Source: Actinokineospora terrae (lineage in GTDB: Bacteria > Actinomycetota > Actinomycetes > Mycobacteriales > Pseudonocardiaceae). From it: a stretch of DNA of 64,000 bases. The notes beneath the pieces are model-generated. The model was given only the letters and a program-made list of their open reading frames with translations, was not told the DNA's origin and did not search any database. The position numbers were made by a program, and so were the translations under genes. Shown in pieces: positions 24,736 to 33,218 of this stretch; the stretch's first letter is position 1; every line of letters starts with the position of its first letter. The stretch lies in the NCBI RefSeq assembly GCF_900111175.1, contig NZ_FOGI01000006.1, positions 460,104 through 524,103 of the forward strand, read 5' to 3'.

Positions 24736-25434
24736 ATGACCGGCTCGGTCGCCATGCACATGAGCGATGGGTTGCTCAACCCCACGACCTCGCTGCTGTT
24801 CGTCGGCGTCGCCGTCGTCGGCCTCGCGGTGGCCACCGCCAAGGCGCGGGGTGACCTCGACGACCGGACGGCGCCGCTGGCCGGGCTGGTCGCCGCGTTC
24901 CTGTTCGCCACCCAGATGCTCAACTTCCCGGTGCTGCCCGGCGTCAGCGGGCACCTGCTCGGCGGCGCGCTCGCCGCGATCCTGGTCGGGCCGTGGGTCG
25001 GGGCGCTGTGCGTGTCGATCGTGCTGGTCGTGCAGGCGCTGGTGTTCGCCGACGGCGGGGTGACCGCGCTGGGCGCCAACGTCACCAACATGGCCCTGAT
25101 CGGCACCGCGACCGGGTTCCTGGTGGCCACCGCGCTCAAGCGCTTCGCCACCGGCAAGGTCGGGCTGGTCGTGGTCGCGTTCGTCGCGGCCCTGGTCAAC
25201 ACCGTCGTCGCCTCGCTCGGGTTCGTGCTGGAGTTCGCGATCGGCGGCGACCCGGCGTTCAGCCTCGGCGCGGTCACGGCCACGGTGGTCGGCGTGCACT
25301 GCCTCATCGGCATCGGCGAGGGCGTGATCACCGCGCTCACCGTTGGCGCTGTCGCGGCCGTTCGACCCGACTTGGTCTACCTGCTGCGCGGCACTACCCG
25401 CCCGCTGGAGCTGCGTGAAGGGACCCCGGCGTGA
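24736..25434 (+). CDS. cbiM: ECF cobalt/nickel transporter substrate-binding component CbiM
   Basis: 232 residues, seven hydrophobic helices. The metal-binding N-terminus MHMSDGLLNPTTSL is present but preceded by six residues (MTGSVA) if translation starts at ATG 24736, which has a good GAGAGGTG ribosome site; the Met of MHM is at 24754. In studied CbiM/NikM proteins the free amino group of Met1 and His2 bind metal, so processing or an internal start is needed. VSGHLLGGALAAILVGPW carries the second conserved His. First of cbiMNQO, with ATGA-type overlap to cbiN. Confidence 0.9.
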   Translation: MTGSVAMHMSDGLLNPTTSLLFVGVAVVGLAVATAKARGDLDDRTAPLAGLVAAFLFATQMLNFPVLPGVSGHLLGGALAAILVGPWVGALCVSIVLVVQALVFADGGVTALGANVTNMALIGTATGFLVATALKRFATGKVGLVVVAFVAALVNTVVASLGFVLEFAIGGDPAFSLGAVTATVVGVHCLIGIGEGVITALTVGAVAAVRPDLVYLLRGTTRPLELREGTPA

Positions 25435-25793
25435 CCGCGAAGACCGGCGACACCGCTAAGACCCGCAATCTGTCCTTCCTCCTCGGGTTCCTCTTGGTCG
25501 CCCTCGTGCTCGCGGGCGCGGTGTCGTACCTGGCCGACTCCAATCCGGACGGTCTCGACCACGCGACCCTCAAGGGCTGCGAGGTAGTGGAGACCGCGGG
25601 CGGTGAGCAGCTACAGGGCTCCTGCATCGCTCAGAACGCCAAGGATCATCAGTTCGCAGGCAGCCCTCTAGCGGACTACGCGGTCGACGGCGGGGAGAAC
25701 ACCACCGGCCTCGCGGGCGTCATCGGTGTCGTAGTGACCGTTGTCGTCGCGGGCGGGTTCTTCTGGCTGCTGCGCAGGCGTCCCAAGGCGTGA
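25431..25793 (+). CDS. cbiN: Cobalt transporter accessory protein CbiN
   Basis: 120 residues with an N-terminal and a C-terminal helix around an extracytoplasmic loop. The family motif NPDGLDHATLKG and later LADYAVDG are clear. CbiN is needed with CbiM for metal uptake and distinguishes cobalt (CbiMN) from most nickel systems. Overlaps cbiM and cbiQ by 4 nt. Confidence 0.9.
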   Translation: MTAKTGDTAKTRNLSFLLGFLLVALVLAGAVSYLADSNPDGLDHATLKGCEVVETAGGEQLQGSCIAQNAKDHQFAGSPLADYAVDGGENTTGLAGVIGVVVTVVVAGGFFWLLRRRPKA

Positions 25794-26542
25794 GCGCGGT
25801 CCACGCACATCTGCTGCACCGGCCGGGGAACACCCCGGTCCACCGGCTCGCACCGCAGGTCAAGGTCGTGGCCGCGGTCACCGGGGTGCTCTGCGTGGTG
25901 GCGACGCCCCGCGAGCGGTTCTGGGCGTTCGGCCTCTACCTCGCCGTCCTCGCCGGGGTCTGGGTGATCGCCAGGATCCCGCCGGGGTGGCTGGCCGCAC
26001 GGGCGCTGATCGAGGTGCCGTTCGTGGTCCTCGCGCTCGCCTTCCCGTTCCTCGCGGGCGGTCCGACCGTGGAGTTCCTCGGGCTCCGGCTCTCCGAGCA
26101 CGGCCTGCTGTCCGGCTGGAACATCGCCGTCAAGGGCACCCTCGGCGTGCTGGTGTCGCTCACCCTGGCCGCGACCACGACACCGGGCGAGCTGATCGTC
26201 GGGCTCCAGCGGCTTCGGGTGCCGACCATGGTCATCACCATCGCCACCCTCATGTTGCGCTACCTCGACGTGATCGCCGCCGAGGCCCGCCGGATGCGGA
26301 TAGCGCGTATCTGCCGTGGGCACGACCCGCGCTTCCTCTGGCAGGTTGGTGCCACCGCGCGCGGTATCGGGACCTTGTTCATCCGCAGCTACGAGCGCGG
26401 GGAACGCGTGCACCTCGCGATGGTCTCCCGTGGCTGGACCGGAGCCATGCCCGACCAGGGACAGCCCGCTGGGCGCCGCACCTGGCTCGTAGGACTCATC
26501 CCGACAGCTCTAGCCGCGATCGTGCTAGGTATAGCGCTGTGA
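25790..26542 (+). CDS. cbiQ: ECF transporter transmembrane component CbiQ
   Basis: 250 residues. Opening HRLAPQVKVVAAVTGVLCVV and the coupling-helix motif EARRMRIARICRG (A-R-G type signature) and RSYERGERVHLAMVSRGW are typical EcfT features contacting the ATPase. GTG start overlapping cbiN; its end overlaps cbiO (GTGA). Confidence 0.9.
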   Translation: MSAVHAHLLHRPGNTPVHRLAPQVKVVAAVTGVLCVVATPRERFWAFGLYLAVLAGVWVIARIPPGWLAARALIEVPFVVLALAFPFLAGGPTVEFLGLRLSEHGLLSGWNIAVKGTLGVLVSLTLAATTTPGELIVGLQRLRVPTMVITIATLMLRYLDVIAAEARRMRIARICRGHDPRFLWQVGATARGIGTLFIRSYERGERVHLAMVSRGWTGAMPDQGQPAGRRTWLVGLIPTALAAIVLGIAL

Positions 26543-27270
26543 CACCCCCCGCCCTCTTGGTCGAACGCCTCGCCTACGCCTACCCGGATGGCCACCAAGC
26601 CCTCTTCGGTGTGAACCTGCGAGTCGAGCAAGGGGAACGGGTCGCGATCCTCGGCCCGAATGGCGCCGGTAAGACCACCCTCGTGTTGCACCTCAACGGC
26701 GTGCTCACCGGACAAGGCAAGGTCGCCGTAACGGGACTAGAGGTCAATAAACAGAATATGAAAGAGGTCCGGCGCAGGGTCGGAATCGTGTTCCAGGACC
26801 CCGACGACCAACTTTTCATGCCCACCGTTCGGGACGACGTCGCCTTCGGTCCCGCGAACTTCGGGTTGCGCGGACCTGAACTCGACGCCCGGGTCAAGCG
26901 CGCGCTCGACGACGTCGGGATGACCGAGCACGCGGACCGCTCGCCGCTGCACCTGTCCGGCGGGCAGCGCCGCCGGGTCGCCCTGGCCACCGTGCTGGCC
27001 TGCGACCCCGACGTGCTCGTCCTGGACGAACCCTCGGCCAACCTGGAGCCCCGCGCCCGCCGCGAGCTGGCCGAGGTGCTGCTCGGTCTCGGCCGGACCA
27101 CGGTCATGGTCACCCACGACCTGCCCTACGCGCTGCAGCTGTGCCCGCGCTCGGTGCTCGTCGACGGGGGCGTCGTGGTCGCCGACGGGCCCACCCGCGA
27201 CCTGCTCGCCGACGGCGCCCTGCTCGCCAGGCACCGCCTCGAACTTCCTTTCGGGTTCCGGCTCGACTAG
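26539..27270 (+). CDS. cbiO: ECF transporter ATPase CbiO
   Basis: 243 residues. Walker A GPNGAGKTT, Q-loop FQDPDDQLF, signature LSGGQRRRVALA, Walker B VLVLDEPSANLEP, switch His in VTHDLP. Powers CbiMNQ import of cobalt for cobalamin synthesis. GTG start overlaps cbiQ by 4 nt. The glycine riboswitch begins about 30 nt downstream. Confidence 0.93.
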   Translation: MTPPALLVERLAYAYPDGHQALFGVNLRVEQGERVAILGPNGAGKTTLVLHLNGVLTGQGKVAVTGLEVNKQNMKEVRRRVGIVFQDPDDQLFMPTVRDDVAFGPANFGLRGPELDARVKRALDDVGMTEHADRSPLHLSGGQRRRVALATVLACDPDVLVLDEPSANLEPRARRELAEVLLGLGRTTVMVTHDLPYALQLCPRSVLVDGGVVVADGPTRDLLADGALLARHRLELPFGFRLD

Positions 27271-27301
27271 TGTCCGTGGCACAACCGCATATCGGGCCGT
27301 A

Positions 27302-27492
27302 CGAGTGGGACCGGGAGAGCCCTCGATCTTGATCGAGGCACCGAAGGAGCAAACTCCCCGTCAATCTCTCAGGTAAAGCTACCGTTCCCACCAGGCCACT
27401 CTGGAAAGCAGACGCGATCTCGGCGTCTCACCCACGGTGCAAGCCGCGCTCGCGGCGAAGCTCTCAGGTGCCATGACAGAGGGGGAGTTCCA
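27302..27492 (+). ncRNA. Tandem glycine riboswitch
   Basis: Two glycine aptamers. The first has GGGAGAGC (27313-27320), GCACCGAAGGAGCAA, AATCTCTCAGGTAAA and a closing stem GTGGGA/TCCCAC. It is joined by CCACTCTGGAAAGC to a second aptamer with ACGGTGCAAGC, GCGAAGCTCTCAGGTGCC and GACAGAGGGGGAG. The tandem order and linker follow the known gcvT riboswitch. It lies about 200 nt upstream of gcvT and should turn on the glycine-cleavage genes when glycine binds. Confidence 0.95.
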
Positions 27493-27694
27493 GCGCCGGA
27501 TCCGTCCATCCGGCGCGCTGCCAAGGAGCTCCCATGTCCCTCGTCCGCCGCACCCGGCACAGCGAACAGCCGCACGGCTGTCCACAACCCCCACACTCAT
27601 CCACAGCCCGTCCGGTCGTGCTGCAGCCCGCGCGCCCGGCGTGCCACGCTGCGGACAGCACTGTTCCCAGCGCGCCGAAGGAGACCCGACTTCC

Positions 27695-28795
27695 ATGAGC
27701 ACCCCCTCCCCGCTGCACTCGGTGCACGAGGCGCTCGGTGCCTCGTTCACCGATTTCGCAGGCTGGTCGATGCCCCTGCGCTACGGCAGCGAGCTCACCG
27801 AGCACAAGGCGGTCCGCACCGCCTCCGGCCTGTTCGACCTCAGCCACATGGGCGAGATCGAGCTGACCGGTCCGGAGGCGGCCCAGGCGCTGGACTTCGC
27901 GCTCGTCGGCAAGCTGTCCGCGGTCAAGCCGGGCAAGGCCCGCTACACGATGATCTGCGACGCCGAGGGCGGCGTGCTCGACGACCTGGTCGTCTACCGG
28001 CTGGCCGCCGACAGGTTCATGGTCGTGGCCAACGCCTCCAACGCCGCCACGGTGGCCGCCGCGCTGCGCGAGCGGGCCGACGGGTTCGCCGTCGAGGTCA
28101 ACGACCGCTCCGCGGAGCTGGCGCTGATCGCGGTCCAGGGCCCGACCTCCACCGCCATCATCGGCTCGGTCACCGACGCCGACCTCGACGCGCTCGCCTA
28201 CTACGCCAGCGTGCCCTCGGCCATCGGCGGCATCGACATCCTGCTCGCCCGCACCGGCTACACCGGCGAGGACGGCTTCGAGGTCTATGTGGACGGTGCC
28301 AGGGCACCCGAGGTGTGGCGGCTGCTCACCGAGGCCGGGCAGGAGCACGGGCTGCTGCCCGCCGGGCTGGCCTGCCGCGACACGCTGCGGCTCGAGGCCG
28401 GGATGCCGCTCTACGGCAACGAGCTCAGCGCCTCGTTCACCCCGTTCGACGCCGGTCTCGGCCGGGTCGTGAAGTTCGACAAGGCAGGCGGGTTCGTCGG
28501 CAAGGAGGCGCTGGAGCGCCGCCGCGACGCCGACGTGGAGACCAAGGTGCTGGTCGGCCTGGTCGGTTCCGGCAAGCGCGCCCCCCGACACGGGTACGCG
28601 GTGCTCGACGGTGCCGGGGCGCAGGTCGGTACGGTCACCAGCGGCGCGCTCTCGCCGACGCTCGGCCACCCGATCGCGATGGCCTACGTGCCGGTCGCGG
28701 TCAGCGAGCCGGGCACCGCGCTCACCGTGGACATCCGCGGCACCAGCGCGCCGGTCGAGGTCGTCAAGCTGCCCTTCTACCAGCGTCAAGCCTGA
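27695..28795 (+). CDS. gcvT: Aminomethyltransferase, glycine cleavage T protein
   Basis: 366 residues. Folate-binding segments SGLFDLSHMGEIELTG, RYTMICDAEGGVLDDLVVYR (active-site Asp) and GYTGEDGFEVY are all present, with CRDTLRLEAGMPLYGNEL following. Releases ammonia and makes methylene-THF from the aminomethyl-lipoyl H protein. ATG with AAGGAG 11 nt upstream. First gene after the glycine riboswitch. Confidence 0.95.
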   Translation: MSTPSPLHSVHEALGASFTDFAGWSMPLRYGSELTEHKAVRTASGLFDLSHMGEIELTGPEAAQALDFALVGKLSAVKPGKARYTMICDAEGGVLDDLVVYRLAADRFMVVANASNAATVAAALRERADGFAVEVNDRSAELALIAVQGPTSTAIIGSVTDADLDALAYYASVPSAIGGIDILLARTGYTGEDGFEVYVDGARAPEVWRLLTEAGQEHGLLPAGLACRDTLRLEAGMPLYGNELSASFTPFDAGLGRVVKFDKAGGFVGKEALERRRDADVETKVLVGLVGSGKRAPRHGYAVLDGAGAQVGTVTSGALSPTLGHPIAMAYVPVAVSEPGTALTVDIRGTSAPVEVVKLPFYQRQA

Positions 28796-28815
28796 AACCT
28801 GGAGATCGAGAACCA

Positions 28816-29199
28816 ATGAGCAACCCGGAGAACCTCGGCTACACCACCGACCACGAGTGGGTCGACCTCGGCGACCCCGCCGCGGCCACGGTCGGCGTGA
28901 CCAAGTACGCCGCCGACGCGCTCGGTGACGTGGTGTACGTGCAGCTGCCCGAGGTGGGCGCCACGTTGACCACGGGTGAGGCGTGCGGCGAGATCGAGTC
29001 CACCAAGTCCGTCTCCGACCTGTTCGCGCCTGCCGACGGCGTGGTCGTGGAGATCAACGAGGCGGTCGTGGACACCCCCGAGCTGGTCAACACCGACCCG
29101 TTCGGTGACGGCTGGCTCTTCCGCGTCCGCGTCCGCGTCGACGGCGAGCCCGAGCTGCTCGACGCCGCCGCGTACGCCGAGCACACCAAGGAGGGCTGA
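28816..29199 (+). CDS. gcvH: Glycine cleavage H protein
   Basis: 127 residues. Lipoylated Lys in GEIESTKSVSDLFAP near residue 62; opening YTTDHEWV and closing LVNTDPFGDGWLFRV are standard. Carries the aminomethyl group between P, T and L proteins. gcvP is not in this window; a lipoamide dehydrogenase is at 36570. Ends by overlapping glyA. Confidence 0.95.
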   Translation: MSNPENLGYTTDHEWVDLGDPAAATVGVTKYAADALGDVVYVQLPEVGATLTTGEACGEIESTKSVSDLFAPADGVVVEINEAVVDTPELVNTDPFGDGWLFRVRVRVDGEPELLDAAAYAEHTKEG

Positions 29200-30479
29200 T
29201 GGCAGGGACACCCACGTTCGGGCAGCGGCTGGCCGAGGTCGACCCGGAGATCTCCGCCGCGGTCGACGACGAGCTGCGCCGCCAGCAGTCGACGCTGGAG
29301 ATGATCGCCTCGGAGAACTTCGCCCCGGTCGGGGTGCTCGAGGCGCAGGGCTCGGTGCTGACGAACAAGTACGCCGAGGGCTACCCCGGCCGCCGCTACT
29401 ACGGCGGCTGCGAGCACGTCGACGTCGTCGAGCAGCTGGCCATCGACCGGGTCAAGGCCCTCTTCGGCGCCGAGCACGCCAACGTGCAGCCGCACTCGGG
29501 GGCCTCGGCCAACGCCGCGGCCATGTTCGCCGTCCTCAAGCCGGGCGACACCATCCTCGGGCTGGACCTGGCGCACGGCGGGCACCTGACGCACGGGATG
29601 AAGATCAATTTCTCCGGCAAGCTGTACAACGTGGTGGCCTACCACGTCGACAAGGAGACCGGCCGGGTCGACATGGCCGAGGTCGAGCGGCTGGCCAAGG
29701 AGCACAACCCGAAGCTGATCGTCGCGGGCTGGTCCGCCTACCCGCGCACCCTCGACTTCGCCGAGTTCCGCCGCATCGCCGACTCGGTCGAGGCGCTGCT
29801 CATGGTCGACATGGCGCACTTCGCCGGGCTGGTCGCCGCCGGTCTGCACCCGAACCCGGTGCCGCACGCGCACCTGGTCACCACCACCACGCACAAGACC
29901 CTCGGCGGTCCGCGCGGCGGTGTGGTGCTCTGCACCAAGGAGCTGGCCAAGAAGGTCAACTCGGCGGTGTTCCCCGGCCAGCAGGGCGGTCCGCTCGAGC
30001 ACGTGATCGCGGCCAAGGCGGTGGCGTTCAAGATCGCCGCCTCCGAGGAGTTCGCCGAGCGGCAGCGCCGGGTGCTCGAGGGCGCCAGGATCCTGGCCGA
30101 CCGGCTCTCCGCGCCGGACGCCGCCGCGGCCGGGGTGAAGGTGCTCAGCGGGGGCACCGACGTGCACCTGGTGCTGGTCGACCTGGTCGACTCGCAGCTC
30201 GACGGGCAACAGGGTGAGGACCGGCTGCACTCGATCGGGATCACGGTCAACCGCAACGCGGTCCCGTTCGACCCGCGGCCGCCGATGATCACCTCCGGGC
30301 TGCGCATCGGCACCCCGGCGCTGGCCACCCGCGGCTTCGACGCCGAGGACTTCGCCGAGGTCGCCGACATCATCGCGGTCGCGCTGCGGCCCGAGCTCGA
30401 CGAGGCCACCGGTGCGGCGCTGCGCGAGCGCGTCGCCACGCTGGTGCGCCGCCGCCCGCTCTACCCGGAGCTGGGCTGA
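29199..30479 (+). CDS. glyA: Serine hydroxymethyltransferase
   Basis: 426 residues. PLP lysine in TTTTHKTLGGPRGG near residue 230; SENFAPVGVLEAQGSVLTNKYAEGYPGRRYYGGCEHVD is the dimer/substrate region. Uses the methylene-THF from GcvT to turn a second glycine into serine. ATG overlaps the gcvH stop by one base. Confidence 0.96.
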   Translation: MAGTPTFGQRLAEVDPEISAAVDDELRRQQSTLEMIASENFAPVGVLEAQGSVLTNKYAEGYPGRRYYGGCEHVDVVEQLAIDRVKALFGAEHANVQPHSGASANAAAMFAVLKPGDTILGLDLAHGGHLTHGMKINFSGKLYNVVAYHVDKETGRVDMAEVERLAKEHNPKLIVAGWSAYPRTLDFAEFRRIADSVEALLMVDMAHFAGLVAAGLHPNPVPHAHLVTTTTHKTLGGPRGGVVLCTKELAKKVNSAVFPGQQGGPLEHVIAAKAVAFKIAASEEFAERQRRVLEGARILADRLSAPDAAAAGVKVLSGGTDVHLVLVDLVDSQLDGQQGEDRLHSIGITVNRNAVPFDPRPPMITSGLRIGTPALATRGFDAEDFAEVADIIAVALRPELDEATGAALRERVATLVRRRPLYPELG

Positions 30480-30545
30480 TCGACCGCCCCGGGTGCCGCG
30501 CCGAGAACCCGGCGCGGCCCCGGTGGCCGAAGAAGGAGGATTGTC

Positions 30546-31919
30546 GTGGCGGTCAGCGTCTTCGACCTGTTCAGCGTGGGCATCGGCCCCTCGAGTTCGC
30601 ACACGGTCGGCCCGATGCGGGCCGCCCTGATGTTCGTCGACGGGCTGCGGGCCGCCGGGGCGCTGCCGGGGGTGGCCAGGGTGCGCACCGAGCTGTTCGG
30701 CTCGCTCGGCGCCACCGGACACGGCCACGGCAGCGACAAGGCGGTGCTGCTCGGGTTGGAGGGCGCGCGCCCGGAGGACGTCGACACCGACTCGGTGCCG
30801 GTCCGGGTCGCCGAGATCAGGCGCAGCGGCCGGATCCGGCTGCTCGGCAGCCACGAGATCGCCTTCACCGAGGACGACGACCTGGTGATGCACCGGCGCA
30901 AGTCGTTGCCGCTGCACCCCAACGGCATGACCTTCGCCGCCTGGGACGCCGCGGGCACCGAGCTCTCGCGCCGCACGTACTACTCGGTCGGCGGCGGCTT
31001 CGTGCTGGACGAGACCGCGGCGGACGGCCCGGTCATCTCCGCCGACACCACCCCGGTGCCGTTCCCGTTCCGCTCCGCGGCCGACCTGCTGACCCACTGC
31101 GAGAACAGCGGCAAGTCCGTCGCGCAGGTCATGCTCGCCAACGAGCTGGTGTGGCGCACCGAGGCCGAGGTCCGCTCCGGCCTGCTGCACATCTGGCAGG
31201 TCATGCAGGACTGCGTCACCAGGGGCTGCGAGCAGGACGGGGTGCTGCCCGGCGGCCTCAAGGTCCCCCGCCGCGCCAAGGCGCTGCACGACAAGCTGCT
31301 GGAGGAGGACGGCGCGGGCGACCCGCTGTACGTGATGGACTGGGTGAGCCTGTTCGCCCTGGCCGTCAACGAGGAGAACGCCTCGGGTGGCCGTGTGGTC
31401 ACCGCCCCCACCAACGGCGCCGCGGGCATCATCCCCGCCGTCCTGCACTACTACACCCGCTTCCTGTCGGTGGCCAACGAGGACGGTGTGGTCGACTTCC
31501 TGCTCACCGCCGCCGCGATCGGCGTGGTGCTCAAGGAGACCGGCTCCATCTCCGGCGCCGAGGTCGGCTGCCAGGGCGAGGTCGGCTCCGCCTGCGCGAT
31601 GGCCGCGGCAGGCCTGACCGCCGTGCTCGGCGGGACCGTCGCCCAGGTCGAGAACGCCGCCGAGATCGGCCTCGAGCACCACCTCGGGCTCACCTGTGAC
31701 CCGGTCGGCGGCCTGGTGCAGATCCCCTGCATCGAGCGCAACGCGGTCGGCTCCACCAAGGCCATCAACGCCTCCCGGATGGCCCTGCGCGGCGACGGCA
31801 CCCACGTGGTGCACCTGGACAAGGTCATCAAGACCATGCGCGAGACCGGCGCCGACATGCACACCAAGTACAAGGAGACCGCCCGCGGCGGCCTGGCCCT
31901 CAACGTCATCGAGTGCTGA
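30546..31919 (+). CDS. sdaA: L-serine ammonia-lyase, iron-sulfur type
   Basis: 457 residues, single-chain form with alpha and beta parts. Starts FDLFSVGIGPSSSHTVGPMRAA, and has GCEQDGVLPGGLKVPRRAK, ISGAEVGCQGEVGSACAMAAAG and LTCDPVGGLVQIPCIERNA, which supply the [4Fe-4S] cysteines. Converts serine to pyruvate and ammonia. GTG start with AGGAGG. As fourth gene behind the riboswitch it completes a glycine-to-pyruvate route. Confidence 0.95.
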   Translation: MAVSVFDLFSVGIGPSSSHTVGPMRAALMFVDGLRAAGALPGVARVRTELFGSLGATGHGHGSDKAVLLGLEGARPEDVDTDSVPVRVAEIRRSGRIRLLGSHEIAFTEDDDLVMHRRKSLPLHPNGMTFAAWDAAGTELSRRTYYSVGGGFVLDETAADGPVISADTTPVPFPFRSAADLLTHCENSGKSVAQVMLANELVWRTEAEVRSGLLHIWQVMQDCVTRGCEQDGVLPGGLKVPRRAKALHDKLLEEDGAGDPLYVMDWVSLFALAVNEENASGGRVVTAPTNGAAGIIPAVLHYYTRFLSVANEDGVVDFLLTAAAIGVVLKETGSISGAEVGCQGEVGSACAMAAAGLTAVLGGTVAQVENAAEIGLEHHLGLTCDPVGGLVQIPCIERNAVGSTKAINASRMALRGDGTHVVHLDKVIKTMRETGADMHTKYKETARGGLALNVIEC

Positions 31920-31935
31920 CTCATCGAGTGCTGAC
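31906..31935. repeat. 15-bp tandem duplication spanning the sdaA stop
   Basis: TCATCGAGTGCTGAC occurs twice head to tail (31906-31920, 31921-31935), exact. Copy one encodes the last residues Ile-Glu-Cys and stop. Confidence 0.92.
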
Positions 31936-31965
31936 CGCGGTGGGCGGCCTGCCCGCCCACCGCGG
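31935..31965 (+). terminator. sdaA terminator hairpin
   Basis: CCGCGGTGGGCGG (31935-31947), 5-nt loop, exact complement at 31953-31965, starting 15 nt past the sdaA stop. Ends the glycine operon. Confidence 0.78.
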
Positions 31966-32024
31966 CAGTCCTCAGCGCTCGGACGCGCTCGCGCCTGGAG
32001 GGTGATCCCGGTGCGGGGCCTGGC

Positions 32025-32213
32025 TCACGCCGCGAGGAAGTCCTCGGTGGCCTGGGGGAGCGGGTCGTGCTCGGCCAGGACCAGCGGGTGCCTGGCCGCG
32101 GCGAGGTCCACACAGGACGGGTCGGTGCACTCGGCCGTGCCGAGGAGGCCATCGGGCAGCAGCAGGGTGCCGTGGCAGTGGCTCAGGTCGTCCGCGCAGT
32201 CGGCGCACGTCAT
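32025..32213 (-). CDS. Small Cys-rich protein coupled to Ku (62 aa)
   Basis: Starts MTCADCADDLSHCHGTLLLP and later has TAECTDPSCVDL: CxxC, HCHG and CxxxxC clusters that could bind zinc. Its ATG overlaps the Ku stop (ATGA), so it is translated with Ku. Similar short proteins with HCHGT and ECTD..C are widespread in actinobacteria but uncharacterised, to my knowledge. Strong third-position GC bias supports coding. A DNA-repair link is positional only. Confidence 0.75.
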   Translation of the reverse strand: MTCADCADDLSHCHGTLLLPDGLLGTAECTDPSCVDLAAARHPLVLAEHDPLPQATEDFLAA

Positions 32214-33157
32214 GAGGCCCTCCTCGTCGTCGCGGCCACCGCCTTCTGGAGCTCGTCGCGGGTCATCTTGGAGCGGCCCTTGATGTCCAGTTCGCGGGCC
32301 ATCTTGTCCAGATCGGCCTTGCTGAGCGTATCGAGGTCCTCGCCGCCGGTAGCGGACCCCGGGGTGCCCCGGCGATTCTTGCGGCTCTCCACGCTCTTGC
32401 TCAGCGCCTCGAACAGGTCGACGACCTTGGTGGGGGAGCTGGGCTCCTCGCCGACGACGACCTCGCGGCCCGCCTTCTTGTCCTCGATGAGCTTCTCGAC
32501 CCGCTCGGTGTAGGTGTCGTGGTACTCCTTGGGGTCCCACTGCTCGGTCATCGAGTCCACCAGCGAGATCGCCATGTCCAGCTCCTTGCCGCGGGCCGGG
32601 GTGATCTCCGGCAGCGACTTGAGCTCCTTGGCCGGGTCCCGCAGGTCCTCGGCGAACAGCATCGTGGTCAGCAGCAGCAGGTCGTCGTCCCCGGCGCGGA
32701 TCGCGGTGAGGTACTCCTTGCCGCGCATGACGAACGTCGCCACCCCCGCGCGGTTGGTCTTGCGCATCGCCTGCAGGAGCAGCCCGTAGGCCTTGCCGTA
32801 CTCCTCCTTCGACGGCGCCAGCCAGTACGTCTTCTGGAAGTGGATCGGGTCGATCTCCTCCAGCGCCACGAACGAGGAGATGTCGATGGTGCGGGAGCGG
32901 CCCGGCGCGATCCCGTCCAGCTCGTCCGGCTCGATGATCACGTACTCGCCGCCGCCGATCTCGGCGCCCTTGACGATGTCGGCGAACGCGACCTCCTCGC
33001 CGGTGCGCTCGTTGACCCGCTTGTAGCGGATCCGGTCGCTCGTGCCGCGCTCGAACTGCCGGAAGCTGATCGTGTGGTCCTCGGTGGCCCCGTACATGTC
33101 CACCGGGACCGTGACCAGCCCGAAGTTGATCGCACCGTGCCAGATCGGTCGCGCCAC
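32210..33157 (-). CDS. ku: Non-homologous end-joining protein Ku
   Basis: 315 residues. Start VARPIWHGAINFGLVTVPV with GGGAGG upstream; GYxxxPxxKxYGLLLQAM-like core PSKEEYGKAYGLLLQAMRKTNRAGVATFVMRGKEY. The C-terminal extension ends in a SAP-like segment LSKADLDKMARELDIKGRSKMTRDELQKAV, which extends DNA contact in some actinobacterial Ku proteins. Binds broken DNA ends and recruits LigD, which is not in this window. Confidence 0.94.
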   Translation of the reverse strand: MARPIWHGAINFGLVTVPVDMYGATEDHTISFRQFERGTSDRIRYKRVNERTGEEVAFADIVKGAEIGGGEYVIIEPDELDGIAPGRSRTIDISSFVALEEIDPIHFQKTYWLAPSKEEYGKAYGLLLQAMRKTNRAGVATFVMRGKEYLTAIRAGDDDLLLLTTMLFAEDLRDPAKELKSLPEITPARGKELDMAISLVDSMTEQWDPKEYHDTYTERVEKLIEDKKAGREVVVGEEPSSPTKVVDLFEALSKSVESRKNRRGTPGSATGGEDLDTLSKADLDKMARELDIKGRSKMTRDELQKAVAATTRRAS

Positions 33158-33218
33158 GCCAGCCTCCCGGGTGTGTCCCTGCCTCCAGTGTGGACCAGGG
33201 ACACCGGAAAAGTCCTGT

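Noticed and set aside
28839..31862. 1007-codon minus-strand open frame
   Set aside because: Antisense to gcvH, glyA and sdaA; no family features.
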